Assembly (NCBI RefSeq): GCF_003114815.1
Contig: NZ_BFAZ01000009.1
Location: forward strand, 1,710,663-1,774,662
Length of the DNA: 64,000 bases
Source: Leptospira ellinghausenii
GTDB lineage: Bacteria > Spirochaetota > Leptospiria > Leptospirales > Leptospiraceae
Direction: 5' to 3'
The position numbers and the translations under genes were made by a program. The notes beneath the pieces are model-generated. The model did not search any database and had not been told where the DNA came from. It saw only the letters and a program-made list of their open reading frames with translations. Below are positions 9,488 to 17,403 of the stretch, piece by piece (position 1 is the first letter of the stretch; each line of letters starts with the position of its first letter).

Positions 9488-10389
9488 TGGTTCCACAAAT
9501 TCATTTTCCCAAACATAATTTATCCATTTCTCGTTTGGTGTATGGGATTTGGAGGTTACATGAAGACAAACATGGATTTGGTGAAGATCGAATTTATGAA
9601 AAAATCAATTTATGTTTGGAACTTGGGATCGATACATTCGACCATGCAGATATTTATGGAGATTTTGAAAATGAAGAACATTTTGGAAAGGTCCTAAAAA
9701 AATACCCAAACTTAAAAAACAAAATCAAAATCATCACAAAGTGTGGGATACAAGTTCCAGGTGCCAAATATCCAACAAAACATTATAATACATCGAAAGA
9801 ACATTTACGGTATTCGGTGGAACGATCTTTGCGCAAACTGCAAGTGGATTCTTTGGATGTACTACTCATTCACAGACCCGACCCACTCATGGATCCAACT
9901 GAAATGGCAGAGGTTTTTGATTCTCTGGCTCTGGAAGGTAAGGTCAAACATTTTGGAGTCTCCAATTTTACTCCGTCACAATTCCGAATGGTCCAATCGA
10001 AATGCAAACGCCCTCTTTTCACAAACCAGGTGGAGTTTCATTTATATCACACCGAACCTATGTTTGATGGAACCTTTGACCAAATGATCGAATCTGGTAT
10101 CCATCCTATGGTATGGTCTCCTACCGCTGGTGGAAAGGTATTCTCACCGAAAACGGAGACGGAAATCAAAACCTCTCAGAAATTACTTGAGATCGCAAAA
10201 AGATATGGAGCAAGTGTTGATCAAATTCTTTATTCTTGGTTTCTGAATCACCCTGCAGGACTGGTTCCCATTTTAGGTACCAATGATTTGGAACGAATTG
10301 AGTCGGCAGCAAACTGTTTTTCTTATCCTCTCAAAAGAGTTGAGTGGTTTTCCATTTTAGAAGTGGCACGAGGTAAGGAAGTCGCTTAA
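9487..10389 (+). CDS. Aldo/keto reductase (YdhF-like)
   Basis: A 300-aa NADPH-dependent oxidoreductase with the aldo/keto reductase TIM barrel. It shows FDHADIYGDFENEEHFGK (catalytic Asp and Tyr near 50-60), IITKCGIQVPG (catalytic Lys near 82), DVLLIHRPDPLMDPTEMA (His near 123), KVKHFGVSNFTPSQF near 158, and VPILGTNDLERIESA near the C-terminus. The VPILGTN form resembles E. coli YdhF. Its start overlaps the preceding monooxygenase stop by one base, so the pair probably works on related carbonyl products. Confidence 0.92.
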   Translation: MVPQIHFPKHNLSISRLVYGIWRLHEDKHGFGEDRIYEKINLCLELGIDTFDHADIYGDFENEEHFGKVLKKYPNLKNKIKIITKCGIQVPGAKYPTKHYNTSKEHLRYSVERSLRKLQVDSLDVLLIHRPDPLMDPTEMAEVFDSLALEGKVKHFGVSNFTPSQFRMVQSKCKRPLFTNQVEFHLYHTEPMFDGTFDQMIESGIHPMVWSPTAGGKVFSPKTETEIKTSQKLLEIAKRYGASVDQILYSWFLNHPAGLVPILGTNDLERIESAANCFSYPLKRVEWFSILEVARGKEVA

Positions 10390-10512
10390 ACCATTGGATT
10401 CAACGATTGGGAAATATATTGGATGATTTAGGAAACAAAACACCTATTATATCTAGTTTGGTAATGGTCGGACAGAATTGTTTTGTTGGAGTTGGCAATA
10501 GAGGGACATTTT

Positions 10513-11607
10513 ATGCTTTCTGAATTAACTCCTAACCAATATTTCACTGGTGGTTCATTTAATGCGGACCTTACGGATGACTTACATTTTCATAGTAACT
10601 CTCAGCATAGGGAAGAGATTTGGGAACAAACTGTCCAAACAATAGCCAAAATTCCAGAAATTTTTGCGACTTGGATTTTAGAATACCAACCAGATACACA
10701 AACCTTTCACTTACTTGCTTTCGACGGTTCAAAAGATTTTCTTTTTCCAAAAACAATATCTAAGTCAAATCTCCCTTGTTCGAATGTGATCGATTCAAAT
10801 ATGATATTTGAAGTCAATCTATTGGAAGATGATTCGCTTTATAGATCTCTTCGTATAAGCAAGGTTAATAATTCATCTGCAATCTATTTGGGATACCCAA
10901 TTCGATCGGATATCGGTACAGTGATTGGAGTCATCGGGATGGTTGCTGAAAATAAATTTAAACATAAATTTAAGAATTTAAAGCTGATTGATGTACTTGC
11001 AGATAAATTGAGTTTAGAATTAATTCGATACAAGAATGAAAAAATAATTTCAGAATCATTAAATACTTCGGCCTTTGTGAAACAATCTCTTGGCGAATTA
11101 TACCGATTACTTTCCAATCAAAAAGATGATATTGTTAAAATTTGTCGGAATTATTTACAGACTGGTACTAAACTATTTGGATTACCCTTAGGGGTGATTG
11201 CAACAAAAATAGGGGATGGTTGGGAGTATAGTTTCGTAGAGGGGAATATACACGGAATCTACGAAGGGCAAAGATTTTCAAAAGTTCAATTCAATCTTCC
11301 CAACATTCATTCATCGGGTAACGCCAAGATAATCAAAAATTTCTCAGTAGAAACTTCTACATCAGTACAAGAACATTTGGTTTTACTTGGAGTTTCATGC
11401 CTAATGGAATTGCCCCTACAGGTTCATAACCAAACAATTGGATTGATTGGTTTTTATGGATTTGGTGACCAGAACATTCATTCATCTGAAATCATTCAAA
11501 GGGTATTTGAATTAATGGGAATCGGACTTGCAAATTCCATAGAAAAGAATAAGATTCCAGCTTTTTCTAAATTTTATCATTTAGATGAAAAAATTCAGAA
11601 TCCATAA
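10513..11607 (+). CDS. Tandem GAF-like domain regulatory protein
   Basis: A 364-aa soluble protein. The start ATG 10513 (MLSELTPNQYF) is chosen because AGGG lies eight bases upstream. The earlier in-frame codon at 10483 lacks this. Two sensor-like halves are visible: residues about 40-185 end in GYPIRSDIGTVIGVIGMVA, and about 205-350 end in LMELPLQVHNQTIGLIGFYG. Both are the closing strands of GAF folds. No output domain is present, so it may act by binding a partner or a small ligand. It is followed by 154 bases that include the tandem repeats upstream of the arsR-like gene. Confidence 0.75.
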   Translation: MLSELTPNQYFTGGSFNADLTDDLHFHSNSQHREEIWEQTVQTIAKIPEIFATWILEYQPDTQTFHLLAFDGSKDFLFPKTISKSNLPCSNVIDSNMIFEVNLLEDDSLYRSLRISKVNNSSAIYLGYPIRSDIGTVIGVIGMVAENKFKHKFKNLKLIDVLADKLSLELIRYKNEKIISESLNTSAFVKQSLGELYRLLSNQKDDIVKICRNYLQTGTKLFGLPLGVIATKIGDGWEYSFVEGNIHGIYEGQRFSKVQFNLPNIHSSGNAKIIKNFSVETSTSVQEHLVLLGVSCLMELPLQVHNQTIGLIGFYGFGDQNIHSSEIIQRVFELMGIGLANSIEKNKIPAFSKFYHLDEKIQNP

Positions 11608-11700
11608 ACTAAATTCAAGAAGCCCTGATTCTAAAAAAACAGCTTAACTTTCTCAAGCTCATTTTCCTTATAAAAATGAGTTTGACATTTAATCTTTATA

Positions 11701-11764
11701 TAACCAAATAGATATATAACCAATTAGATATATAACCAATTAGATATATAACCAATTAGATATG
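11701..11764 (+). repeat. Four tandem 16-bp repeats ending in a start codon
   Basis: Four head-to-tail units of TAACCAATTAGATATA occupy 11701-11764. The first unit has one change (TAACCAAATAGATATA). The fourth ends in ATATG, which supplies the start codon of the ArsR-family gene at 11762. There is no Shine-Dalgarno sequence between the array and the ATG. The units may be repeated operators for the regulator, or a variable-number repeat affecting expression. Confidence 0.9.
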
Positions 11765-12106
11765 CAAACTCTGGACGCAACATTTTCCGCACTGGCTGAC
11801 CCCACAAGAAGGGCCATTTTAATGCATCTGGCAAAAAAAGACCTAACGGTGATGGAACTCACGAAACCGTTTCAAATGAGCCAACCAGCCATTTCGAAAC
11901 ACCTAAAGATATTAGAAGAAGCTGGACTCATTACAACAACAAGAAGGGCTCAGGAAAGGCCACGTAGGTTACAAACTGCTCCTCTCAAAGAAGCTGTGGA
12001 TTGGATGGAAAAATACCGCCAGATATGGGAAAAACGATACCAGGCTCTCGATGGGTTATTGGAAGAACTACAAAACATACAACCGAAAGGGGTGAGAAAA
12101 AAATGA
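11762..12106 (+). CDS. ArsR/SmtB-family transcriptional regulator (AHSA1-linked)
   Basis: A 114-aa winged-helix regulator: LADPTRRAILMHLAKKDLTVMEL at the N-terminus, then the recognition helix QPAISKHLKILEEAGLI (near 44-60), and RRAQERPRRLQTAPLKEAVDWMEKYRQIWEKR. It lacks the CVCGE metal loop seen in the arsenic regulator at 24298. It is therefore probably of the subclass paired with AHSA1/SRPBCC proteins, and the next gene is one (ATGA overlap). The start codon lies inside the last of four 16-bp repeats, without a ribosome-binding site, so the mRNA may be leaderless. Confidence 0.92.
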   Translation: MQTLDATFSALADPTRRAILMHLAKKDLTVMELTKPFQMSQPAISKHLKILEEAGLITTTRRAQERPRRLQTAPLKEAVDWMEKYRQIWEKRYQALDGLLEELQNIQPKGVRKK

Positions 12107-12618
12107 ATTCAAAACAAAATGTAGTGAAGATGATTCGGAAAGGTGACACTGAGGTTGTGTTTCAAAGGTATTTCGATGCACCGAGAGAATTGGTTTTTGA
12201 TTGTCACACCAAACCTGAGTTAATGAGAAGATGGCTCATTGGACCAGAAGGTATGGTCCTCGATACTTGTGAACAAGACCTACGAGTTGGTGGGAAATAC
12301 CTTTACTTGTATGCAGATGAGAAGGGAAATAAATCAGGTGTGTATGGAACTTTTCGCGAAGTTGTTGTTCCAGAAACACTCTCCAACACAGAAAATTACA
12401 TTATGGACATGGAAACATTCGATGCAAATGCTCCCGAAGATCCAAATGCAACATTTGAATCACGCACATTCACAACAGAAGGAAAACGGACTCTTATGAC
12501 ACATCTATGTCGGTACGCTTCACCTGATATTTGTAAGATGATGGTTGAGTCGGGTGCAGCAGATGGGATGGCGGAATGTTATTTGGAACTAGATCGATTG
12601 CTTGGTGAAATGGGTTAG
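12103..12618 (+). CDS. SRPBCC/AHSA1-domain protein
   Basis: A 171-aa protein of the START-like, Aha1-C fold: EVVFQRYFDAPRELVFDCHT, LMRRWLIGPEGMVL, and DLRVGGKYLYLYADEKG are typical of the ligand-cavity proteins called activator of Hsp90 ATPase homologues. These bind hydrophobic ligands, often of unknown identity. ATG 12103 is chosen because it overlaps the regulator stop (ATGA), and upstream GGGGTGAG supplies a ribosome-binding site. The longer frame from 12001 only covers the preceding gene. A terminator follows. Confidence 0.9.
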   Translation: MNSKQNVVKMIRKGDTEVVFQRYFDAPRELVFDCHTKPELMRRWLIGPEGMVLDTCEQDLRVGGKYLYLYADEKGNKSGVYGTFREVVVPETLSNTENYIMDMETFDANAPEDPNATFESRTFTTEGKRTLMTHLCRYASPDICKMMVESGAADGMAECYLELDRLLGEMG

Positions 12619-12639
12619 CTACTCTAGGTTATTACTGAA

Positions 12640-12670
12640 AAACAAGGCATTCGGAAAGCCTTGTTTTGTA
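12640..12670 (+). terminator. Terminator of the arsR-like/AHSA1 operon
   Basis: Stem AAACAAGGC (12640-12648) pairs with GCCTTGTTT (12658-12666), with a 9-base loop and a following TTGTAAAATTT. Confidence 0.75.
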
Positions 12671-12717
12671 AAATTTATCATCAATCAAAAGAATGAGAAT
12701 GGATTATTGAAATGGTA

Positions 12718-13335
12718 TCACTCCATCACGGTGACCAATTCCTTTGATTGGAACATATCAACTGAGGAGATAACAGGTTCTGCATAAGGAATGCTTTTCC
12801 CATATCTTTTTTTCATAAGAGTTTGAACCTGTTTAGAAGATAAATCAAAGTCTCGTAACGTTTTTAGCTCTCCAAGTTTTAAGCCTGTATACTTCTCATA
12901 CAGTTTCCAAACCAGTTCCGTACAATAAATCCGATCATCTGACCACTCAAAGTAGAGATCATAATGTTTCCCAACAAAGAATCTACCATATTCTTTCATT
13001 TTTTGAATGGTCTCCGCTGTCAGTGTTGAGCTTGCATTACGGATACGTTTGATCACATAATGGTGGTTTGTTCCTCTTTGGATGAATTTTTGCAGGTCAG
13101 TGATTTTGACAGGTTCAACAGCTTCTAATACTTTAAAATTATTTCCATACTTGAAAATGATACCTACGTGGGTGTATCTTGATTTCGTTGCCAGTTTGAT
13201 GGCAGTTGCTTGTTCTGATTTGGATTCATGAAAGATGATATCTCCTTCTTCTAATTTGGAAATTTCAATTGGTTTTGCAACGATGTGTGTAAAAGAGATA
13301 AAAAGAATCAATACATAACTAAGTTTCAAATTCAT
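12718..13335 (-). CDS. YiiX/YebB-like permuted papain-fold (NlpC/P60-type) hydrolase
   Basis: A 205-aa exported protein. Its signal peptide is MNLKLSYVLILFISFTHIVA. The mature part opens with ISKLEEGDIIFHESKSEQATAIKLATKSRYTHVGIIF, the permuted papain motif with His at THVGII. It later carries DDRIYCTELVWKLYEKYTG, with the catalytic Cys in YCTELV. This order (His before Cys) is the permuted LRAT/YiiX arrangement. It probably cleaves an amide or ester in the envelope; the substrate is not known. It is a single gene, and its 3' end faces the AHSA1 operon terminator. Confidence 0.88.
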   Translation of the reverse strand: MNLKLSYVLILFISFTHIVAKPIEISKLEEGDIIFHESKSEQATAIKLATKSRYTHVGIIFKYGNNFKVLEAVEPVKITDLQKFIQRGTNHHYVIKRIRNASSTLTAETIQKMKEYGRFFVGKHYDLYFEWSDDRIYCTELVWKLYEKYTGLKLGELKTLRDFDLSSKQVQTLMKKRYGKSIPYAEPVISSVDMFQSKELVTVME

Positions 13336-13433
13336 TTAAAAGTCCTTATTATTGATATGAATCGATTCAAACTAGAATTCAATTTTTGTTTTCAAATGAA
13401 AGTCTGGCAATCATTTGAAAAGAAGTGATTCGC

Positions 13434-14138
13434 CTACCAAGGGATCTCCTTTTTGTCCCGAAAGAATTTCCCTGTTGGACCGTTATCAGGAAGAGTTGCT
13501 GCCCATACTATGGTTTCAGCACCTTTTTCCACTGACCTTGTTGCATTTGTTCCACCCATATCGGTTTTCACCCAACCAGGGCATACGGAATTGATTTTGA
13601 TATTTTTTCCAACACCTTCTGTACTGGAAAGGTTTGTCAAAGCATTGATGGCCGTTTTGGAAATCCGATACGCTGGATAACCGCCACCCATATCGGAAAG
13701 TTGCCCCATCCCGGAGCTAACATTGACTATACGACCATAGTTGTTTTGGACCATCATCGGTAAAAAAACTTGGATCAAACGAAATGGTCCAAATAGATTT
13801 ACCATTAAGGTGCGGTGTAAGTCTTCCGAAGTGGTTTCAAAAAAAGAACCTGGGTCTGTAAATATTCCAGCATTGTTAACTAAAATATCCAGACGACCAA
13901 AACTCCCAGTGATGATATCGTAAACTTCATTGATACTCTGTTCTTTGGAAACATCGAGAGAGATGATCTCTCCTTTACCCACCGACTTTACTTGTTTTAA
14001 AGTATCTTCTGCATCAGAAACATTTCTGGAAGCAATGAGAACATAAATCCCTTGTTTTGCCAAATCAATGGAAACTTGTTTCCCAATCCCTCTGTTGGCA
14101 CCTGTCACAAGTGCAATTTTTTCTTTACTCTGGTTCAT
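13434..14138 (-). CDS. Short-chain dehydrogenase/reductase
   Basis: A 234-aa classical SDR. The cofactor loop is ALVTGANRGIGKQV near residues 8-21, followed by DILVNNAGIFTDPGS near 80-95. The catalytic Ser lies in GRIVNVSSGMGQL, and Tyr/Lys are in YPAYRISKTAINALT near 150-165. SVCPGWVKTDMGG near 180 is the usual substrate-loop segment. It is strongest in style to carbonyl reductase-like SDRs. The strong ribosome-binding site AAGGAGTTTCCC precedes ATG 14138. It lies downstream of the lipoprotein esterase gene with a 54-base gap. Confidence 0.93.
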   Translation of the reverse strand: MNQSKEKIALVTGANRGIGKQVSIDLAKQGIYVLIASRNVSDAEDTLKQVKSVGKGEIISLDVSKEQSINEVYDIITGSFGRLDILVNNAGIFTDPGSFFETTSEDLHRTLMVNLFGPFRLIQVFLPMMVQNNYGRIVNVSSGMGQLSDMGGGYPAYRISKTAINALTNLSSTEGVGKNIKINSVCPGWVKTDMGGTNATRSVEKGAETIVWAATLPDNGPTGKFFRDKKEIPW

Positions 14139-14192
14139 GGGAAACTCCTTTGAATTTGGATCGGTGATCTATTTTATAAAAGGTTATCTAAC

Positions 14193-15203
14193 TTATTTTG
14201 TTTTCAGTAATTCTTTTAACCAAACATCTATTTGTGATTCGATAAATACTTTATCAGTGATCACCCATTTAGACATAAGGACATGCATTCCGTTTTCGAC
14301 TGCGACTTTTTTATTGAGAGGATTTGGTGTTTTTTCTAAGCCAAAGTTGGCATAACCTTCCAACATTTTGGGAACACTTGCTGTTGGATCTTGTTCTTTT
14401 TCATTTTTGTAATAATACAATAATAATGCGGGGGAAGTAACCTTTCGAAATACATCGGGAACTGCTGCATAGTTTTTGAGATCGTTTACTCCCACAAGCG
14501 CAGCAAAGTATTGTTCCGGATACCAATAGTTGTTTCGTTCTGGAAGCACTTTTGGATTGTTATGTGATGAAGCTCTTACTTTTCCTTTGAGTAAATGGAT
14601 GAAACTAAGTCCACCTGGATAGTTAAGGATATTTAAACTTCCATCCACAGGTGCATAAAAAGGATTGGCAAGCACAAGTCCATCCACTTCTTCTGGGTAT
14701 TCAGATGCAAGCCATGTCGCCAGTAGTCCACCCATAGAACTTCCAAACACAACCACTTTGTCTCCTTGTGATTGCATCATATACAATGCTTCACGTGAAG
14801 CATCTAAGTAGTTATTAAAATTTTGATCTCTTTGGTCTTCTTTGTTTGTTCCGTGACCAGGAAGCCTGAGTAAGTAAGTATTGGCCTTATACTTTTTTGC
14901 CAATTTTTCCATTACATCTTCACCTTCTGCACGTGACGCACCAAATCCATGGATGTATAAAAATGCGAGAGGCGTTTTTTTCCCAAAACTGATATAACGT
15001 TCTTCGTTTCCAGGTCTATGGTTTTTGCGTTTACTCTCGTTCAACTTTTCTTGGAAGTATACTTCAAAGTTCGCATAACTTAAGTTTGCTTTCGATTGGT
15101 AATTGGGTCGTCCTGAGCAAGAAACAATTGCAAAGGTTACTGTGATAAGGAGGACAGAAGTGATCTGTCTCAGGTTGTGGAATAAAGAACACGATTTAGC
15201 CAT
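14193..15203 (-). CDS. Alpha/beta hydrolase lipoprotein
   Basis: A 336-aa hydrolase. From ATG 15203 the N-terminus has a hydrophobic segment ITSVLLITVTFAIVSC followed by SGRPNY, a spirochaete-like lipobox, so it is probably a membrane lipoprotein. The fold motifs are FLYIHGFGASRAEGEDV (oxyanion, near 80), LLRLPGHGTNKEDQRD, the nucleophile elbow VVFGSSMGGLLATWLASEY with Ser near 150, and a C-terminal ENGMHVLMSKW with the candidate His. It resembles carboxylesterase/monoacylglycerol lipase-type proteins. The frame continues upstream to 15263 but without a better start. Confidence 0.87.
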   Translation of the reverse strand: MAKSCSLFHNLRQITSVLLITVTFAIVSCSGRPNYQSKANLSYANFEVYFQEKLNESKRKNHRPGNEERYISFGKKTPLAFLYIHGFGASRAEGEDVMEKLAKKYKANTYLLRLPGHGTNKEDQRDQNFNNYLDASREALYMMQSQGDKVVVFGSSMGGLLATWLASEYPEEVDGLVLANPFYAPVDGSLNILNYPGGLSFIHLLKGKVRASSHNNPKVLPERNNYWYPEQYFAALVGVNDLKNYAAVPDVFRKVTSPALLLYYYKNEKEQDPTASVPKMLEGYANFGLEKTPNPLNKKVAVENGMHVLMSKWVITDKVFIESQIDVWLKELLKTK

Positions 15204-15322
15204 ACAAATGGAAAATTTTACAGTGTAATTGCTTTCTTGTAAAGAGAGAAAAACCCTTGGCACAGGAAGGGTCGTACGAAAAAAGGTAGTAAATACCCCA
15301 TTCTTAGAAGGAACATCCCGGA

Positions 15323-16489
15323 ATGTATAGCCAATTCACAGAGCAACAACTTGAAATCAGAGATTTAGTTCGTAACTTCGTCAAAAAAGAAATCCCGCAT
15401 GAAGTAGCCTTGCACTGGGATGAAAAAAACCAACACCCAACTGAACTCATCAACAAAATGCGTTCCGAACTTGGAATCAACGGTCTAGTGATTCCAGAAG
15501 AATACGGTGGATGGGGACTTGGAGCCATTGAGCAGTGTTTGGCCATCGAGGAATTGTCTCGTGGATGCCTTGGAATCGCACTAGGGTTTGCTTACACAGG
15601 TCTTGGAATCCTTCCTATCCTAAAAGGTGCTACTCACGAACAAAAACTCAAATGGCTTCCAGACATTGCTGAAGGTAAGTTCGGAGTTTCTTTCTGTTTA
15701 TCAGAACCAGGTGCTGGATCTGACGTTCCAGGAATGACCACTCGTGCCGAGAAAAAAGGTGACAAATGGGTCATAAACGGTGCAAAACAATGGATCACTG
15801 GTGCATCTGATGCCCAAGCGTTTACTGTATTTGCTTATACTGATAAAAACCGTGGAACACGTGGAGTCTCTTGTTTCTACGTGCCACGTAATACAAAAGG
15901 TCTTACTGTAGGTAAAAAAGAAGATAAACTCGGAATCCGTGCATCTTCTACTCACCAAGTTATTTTTGAAGATTGTGAAGTGAGCGAAGAACAATTAGTA
16001 GGGAAAGAAAACCTAGGTTTCGTTTACGCACTCCAAACTTTGAATGCTTCTCGTCCATTTGTAGCGGTAATGGGTGTGGGTGTAGCGCAAGCAGCACTTG
16101 ATCACGCAGCACGATACGCTCGTGAGAGAGAGCAGTTCGGTGTTAAAATCGGAACTTTCCAAGCAGTGCAACACATGTTAGCTGATATGTCTATCAAAGT
16201 AGAGACTGCAAGAGAAATCACTTATAAAGCAGCTCGTCTTTCTGATGCAAACGATCCAAACCTTCCAAAATACTCTGCGATTGCAAAAGCATACGCTTCT
16301 GAGTGTGCTGTTCAGTGTGCCACTGATGCAGTTCAAATTTTTGGTGGATACGGATACACAAAAGAGTATCCTGTTGAGAAGTTAATGAGAGACTCAAAAA
16401 TCCTCACGATCTTCGAAGGAACAACTCAAATCCAAAAGAACGAAATTGCAGCTTACGTAATCAAAGAAGCAGCTTCGAAAAAAGACTAA
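15323..16489 (+). CDS. Acyl-CoA dehydrogenase
   Basis: A 388-aa FAD enzyme of fatty acid or branched-chain acyl-CoA oxidation. It opens with FTEQQLEIRDLVRNFVKKEI. The middle strand domain carries CLSEPGAGSDVPGM near 130 and VINGAKQWITGASDA. The C-terminal helices have REREQFGVKIGTFQAVQHMLADM near 270, DAVQIFGGYGYTKEYPVEKLMRD near 335, and the catalytic Glu in KILTIFEGTTQIQKNEI near 365. Glu at that position fits short- to medium-chain acyl-CoA dehydrogenases. It is transcribed alone, with a strong terminator downstream. Confidence 0.96.
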   Translation: MYSQFTEQQLEIRDLVRNFVKKEIPHEVALHWDEKNQHPTELINKMRSELGINGLVIPEEYGGWGLGAIEQCLAIEELSRGCLGIALGFAYTGLGILPILKGATHEQKLKWLPDIAEGKFGVSFCLSEPGAGSDVPGMTTRAEKKGDKWVINGAKQWITGASDAQAFTVFAYTDKNRGTRGVSCFYVPRNTKGLTVGKKEDKLGIRASSTHQVIFEDCEVSEEQLVGKENLGFVYALQTLNASRPFVAVMGVGVAQAALDHAARYAREREQFGVKIGTFQAVQHMLADMSIKVETAREITYKAARLSDANDPNLPKYSAIAKAYASECAVQCATDAVQIFGGYGYTKEYPVEKLMRDSKILTIFEGTTQIQKNEIAAYVIKEAASKKD

Positions 16490-16520
16490 GATTCTTGAAA
16501 AGAAATTCGGTCGAAAGGGA

Positions 16521-16547
16521 GCCTCCAGAGATGGAGGCTTTTTTTTT
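16521..16547 (+). terminator. Terminator of acyl-CoA dehydrogenase gene
   Basis: Stem GCCTCCA / TGGAGGC (16521-16527 with 16532-16538) with a four-base loop is followed by nine consecutive T residues. Confidence 0.93.
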
Positions 16548-16567
16548 GAGGTGGTACAGGTTTGGAT

Positions 16568-16617
16568 GTAGGTATCCCCGCCCTGATTGGGTGGGGTGTG
16601 TCCACCCGCCACCCAAT
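16568..16617 (+). repeat. GC-rich dispersed hairpin element, copy A
   Basis: GGTATCCCCGCCC is followed by TTGGGTGG (16587-16594), which pairs with CCACCCAA (16609-16616). The same module is found in the opposite orientation at 51144-51206 and in the same orientation at 63601-63664. GC content is far above the surroundings, and it lies in a noncoding stretch between two plus-strand genes. Confidence 0.8.
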
Positions 16618-16706
16618 GACTTCCCTTTACACCCAAAACAAATTTTCTGCCACCTGAAAATTGAATTTGCAAAATTCTTTTGAAAAGAGTTCATCTTTTG
16701 GTATTC

Positions 16707-17180
16707 ATGAATCATAATTTCCAAATCCGATGGGCCACTTCCCCCGATCCCCATTCCCAAAATTGTATAGATGAGCTCTGGACAGAAATCCAAAAACGAT
16801 ATGGTTTTCAAGCTCCGAACCCAATGGATTTCAACGACTTCTTACCCCCCAAAGGTAAGTTTCTTCTCGCAGAATCGATGGATCAAAAAGAAGTCCTGGG
16901 CTCAGTCGCCTATACGAAATTTGACGACACTAAATGTGAGTTAGATGCAGTATATGTGTTCCCTCAATTTAGAAAATCAAAAGTCGCAACGTCTCTGTTA
17001 GTTGAACTTCAAAAAAATGCAATCTTAGATGGTTATCGATCCATGATCCTACGAGCAGGTTCCCCTCAACCAGAAGCGCTGGCACTATACAAAAACTTCG
17101 GATTTCAAGAAATCCCTTCCTTTGGAAAATGGATATCCGATCCAACTGCGATTTGTTTAGAGAAAAAAATTGTAATTTAG
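16707..17180 (+). CDS. GNAT-family N-acetyltransferase
   Basis: A 157-aa protein with the GNAT core: KFLLAESMDQKEVLGSVAY, then ELDAVYVFPQFRKSKVATSL carrying the acetyl-CoA pyrophosphate loop (RKSKVAT near 85-95). LYKNFGFQEIPSFGKW follows at the end. The substrate cannot be predicted. ATG 16707 is preferred to an in-frame TTG at 16680. It lies between two GC-rich intergenic elements (16568-16617 and 17188-17290). Confidence 0.85.
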   Translation: MNHNFQIRWATSPDPHSQNCIDELWTEIQKRYGFQAPNPMDFNDFLPPKGKFLLAESMDQKEVLGSVAYTKFDDTKCELDAVYVFPQFRKSKVATSLLVELQKNAILDGYRSMILRAGSPQPEALALYKNFGFQEIPSFGKWISDPTAICLEKKIVI

Positions 17181-17187
17181 CTCAGCT

Positions 17188-17290
17188 TAGGATTGGGCTG
17201 CCCGGGCGGGCTCTTACGGGGTGCGCTCCCGCTCCCGTCCTTGGTTCGTTATCACTCACCAAGGACTAAACCCTCCAGATCCCTGGCAGA
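17188..17290 (+). repeat. GC-rich structured intergenic segment, candidate dispersed repeat
   Basis: About 100 noncoding bases, strongly GC-rich in an AT-rich neighbourhood: GGGCTGCCCGGGCGGGC, GGGGTGCGCTCCCGCTCCCG, then a 9-bp stem GTCCTTGGT / ACCAAGGAC (17237-17245 with 17258-17266). It looks like an interspersed element or a small structured RNA. Only one copy is present in this window, so repetition is inferred from composition alone. No gene is seen in the 220-base gap 17181-17403. Confidence 0.45.
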
Positions 17291-17403
17291 AACAAACCCT
17301 TCTTATGAACTTTTTTTCCTAAATTCTATTTCTGATTCTGTTATCCTTAAAAAAGTGGCTGACTTAAGACTTCTTATCTTAGAAACTCTAAGTCCCATTT
17401 GGA

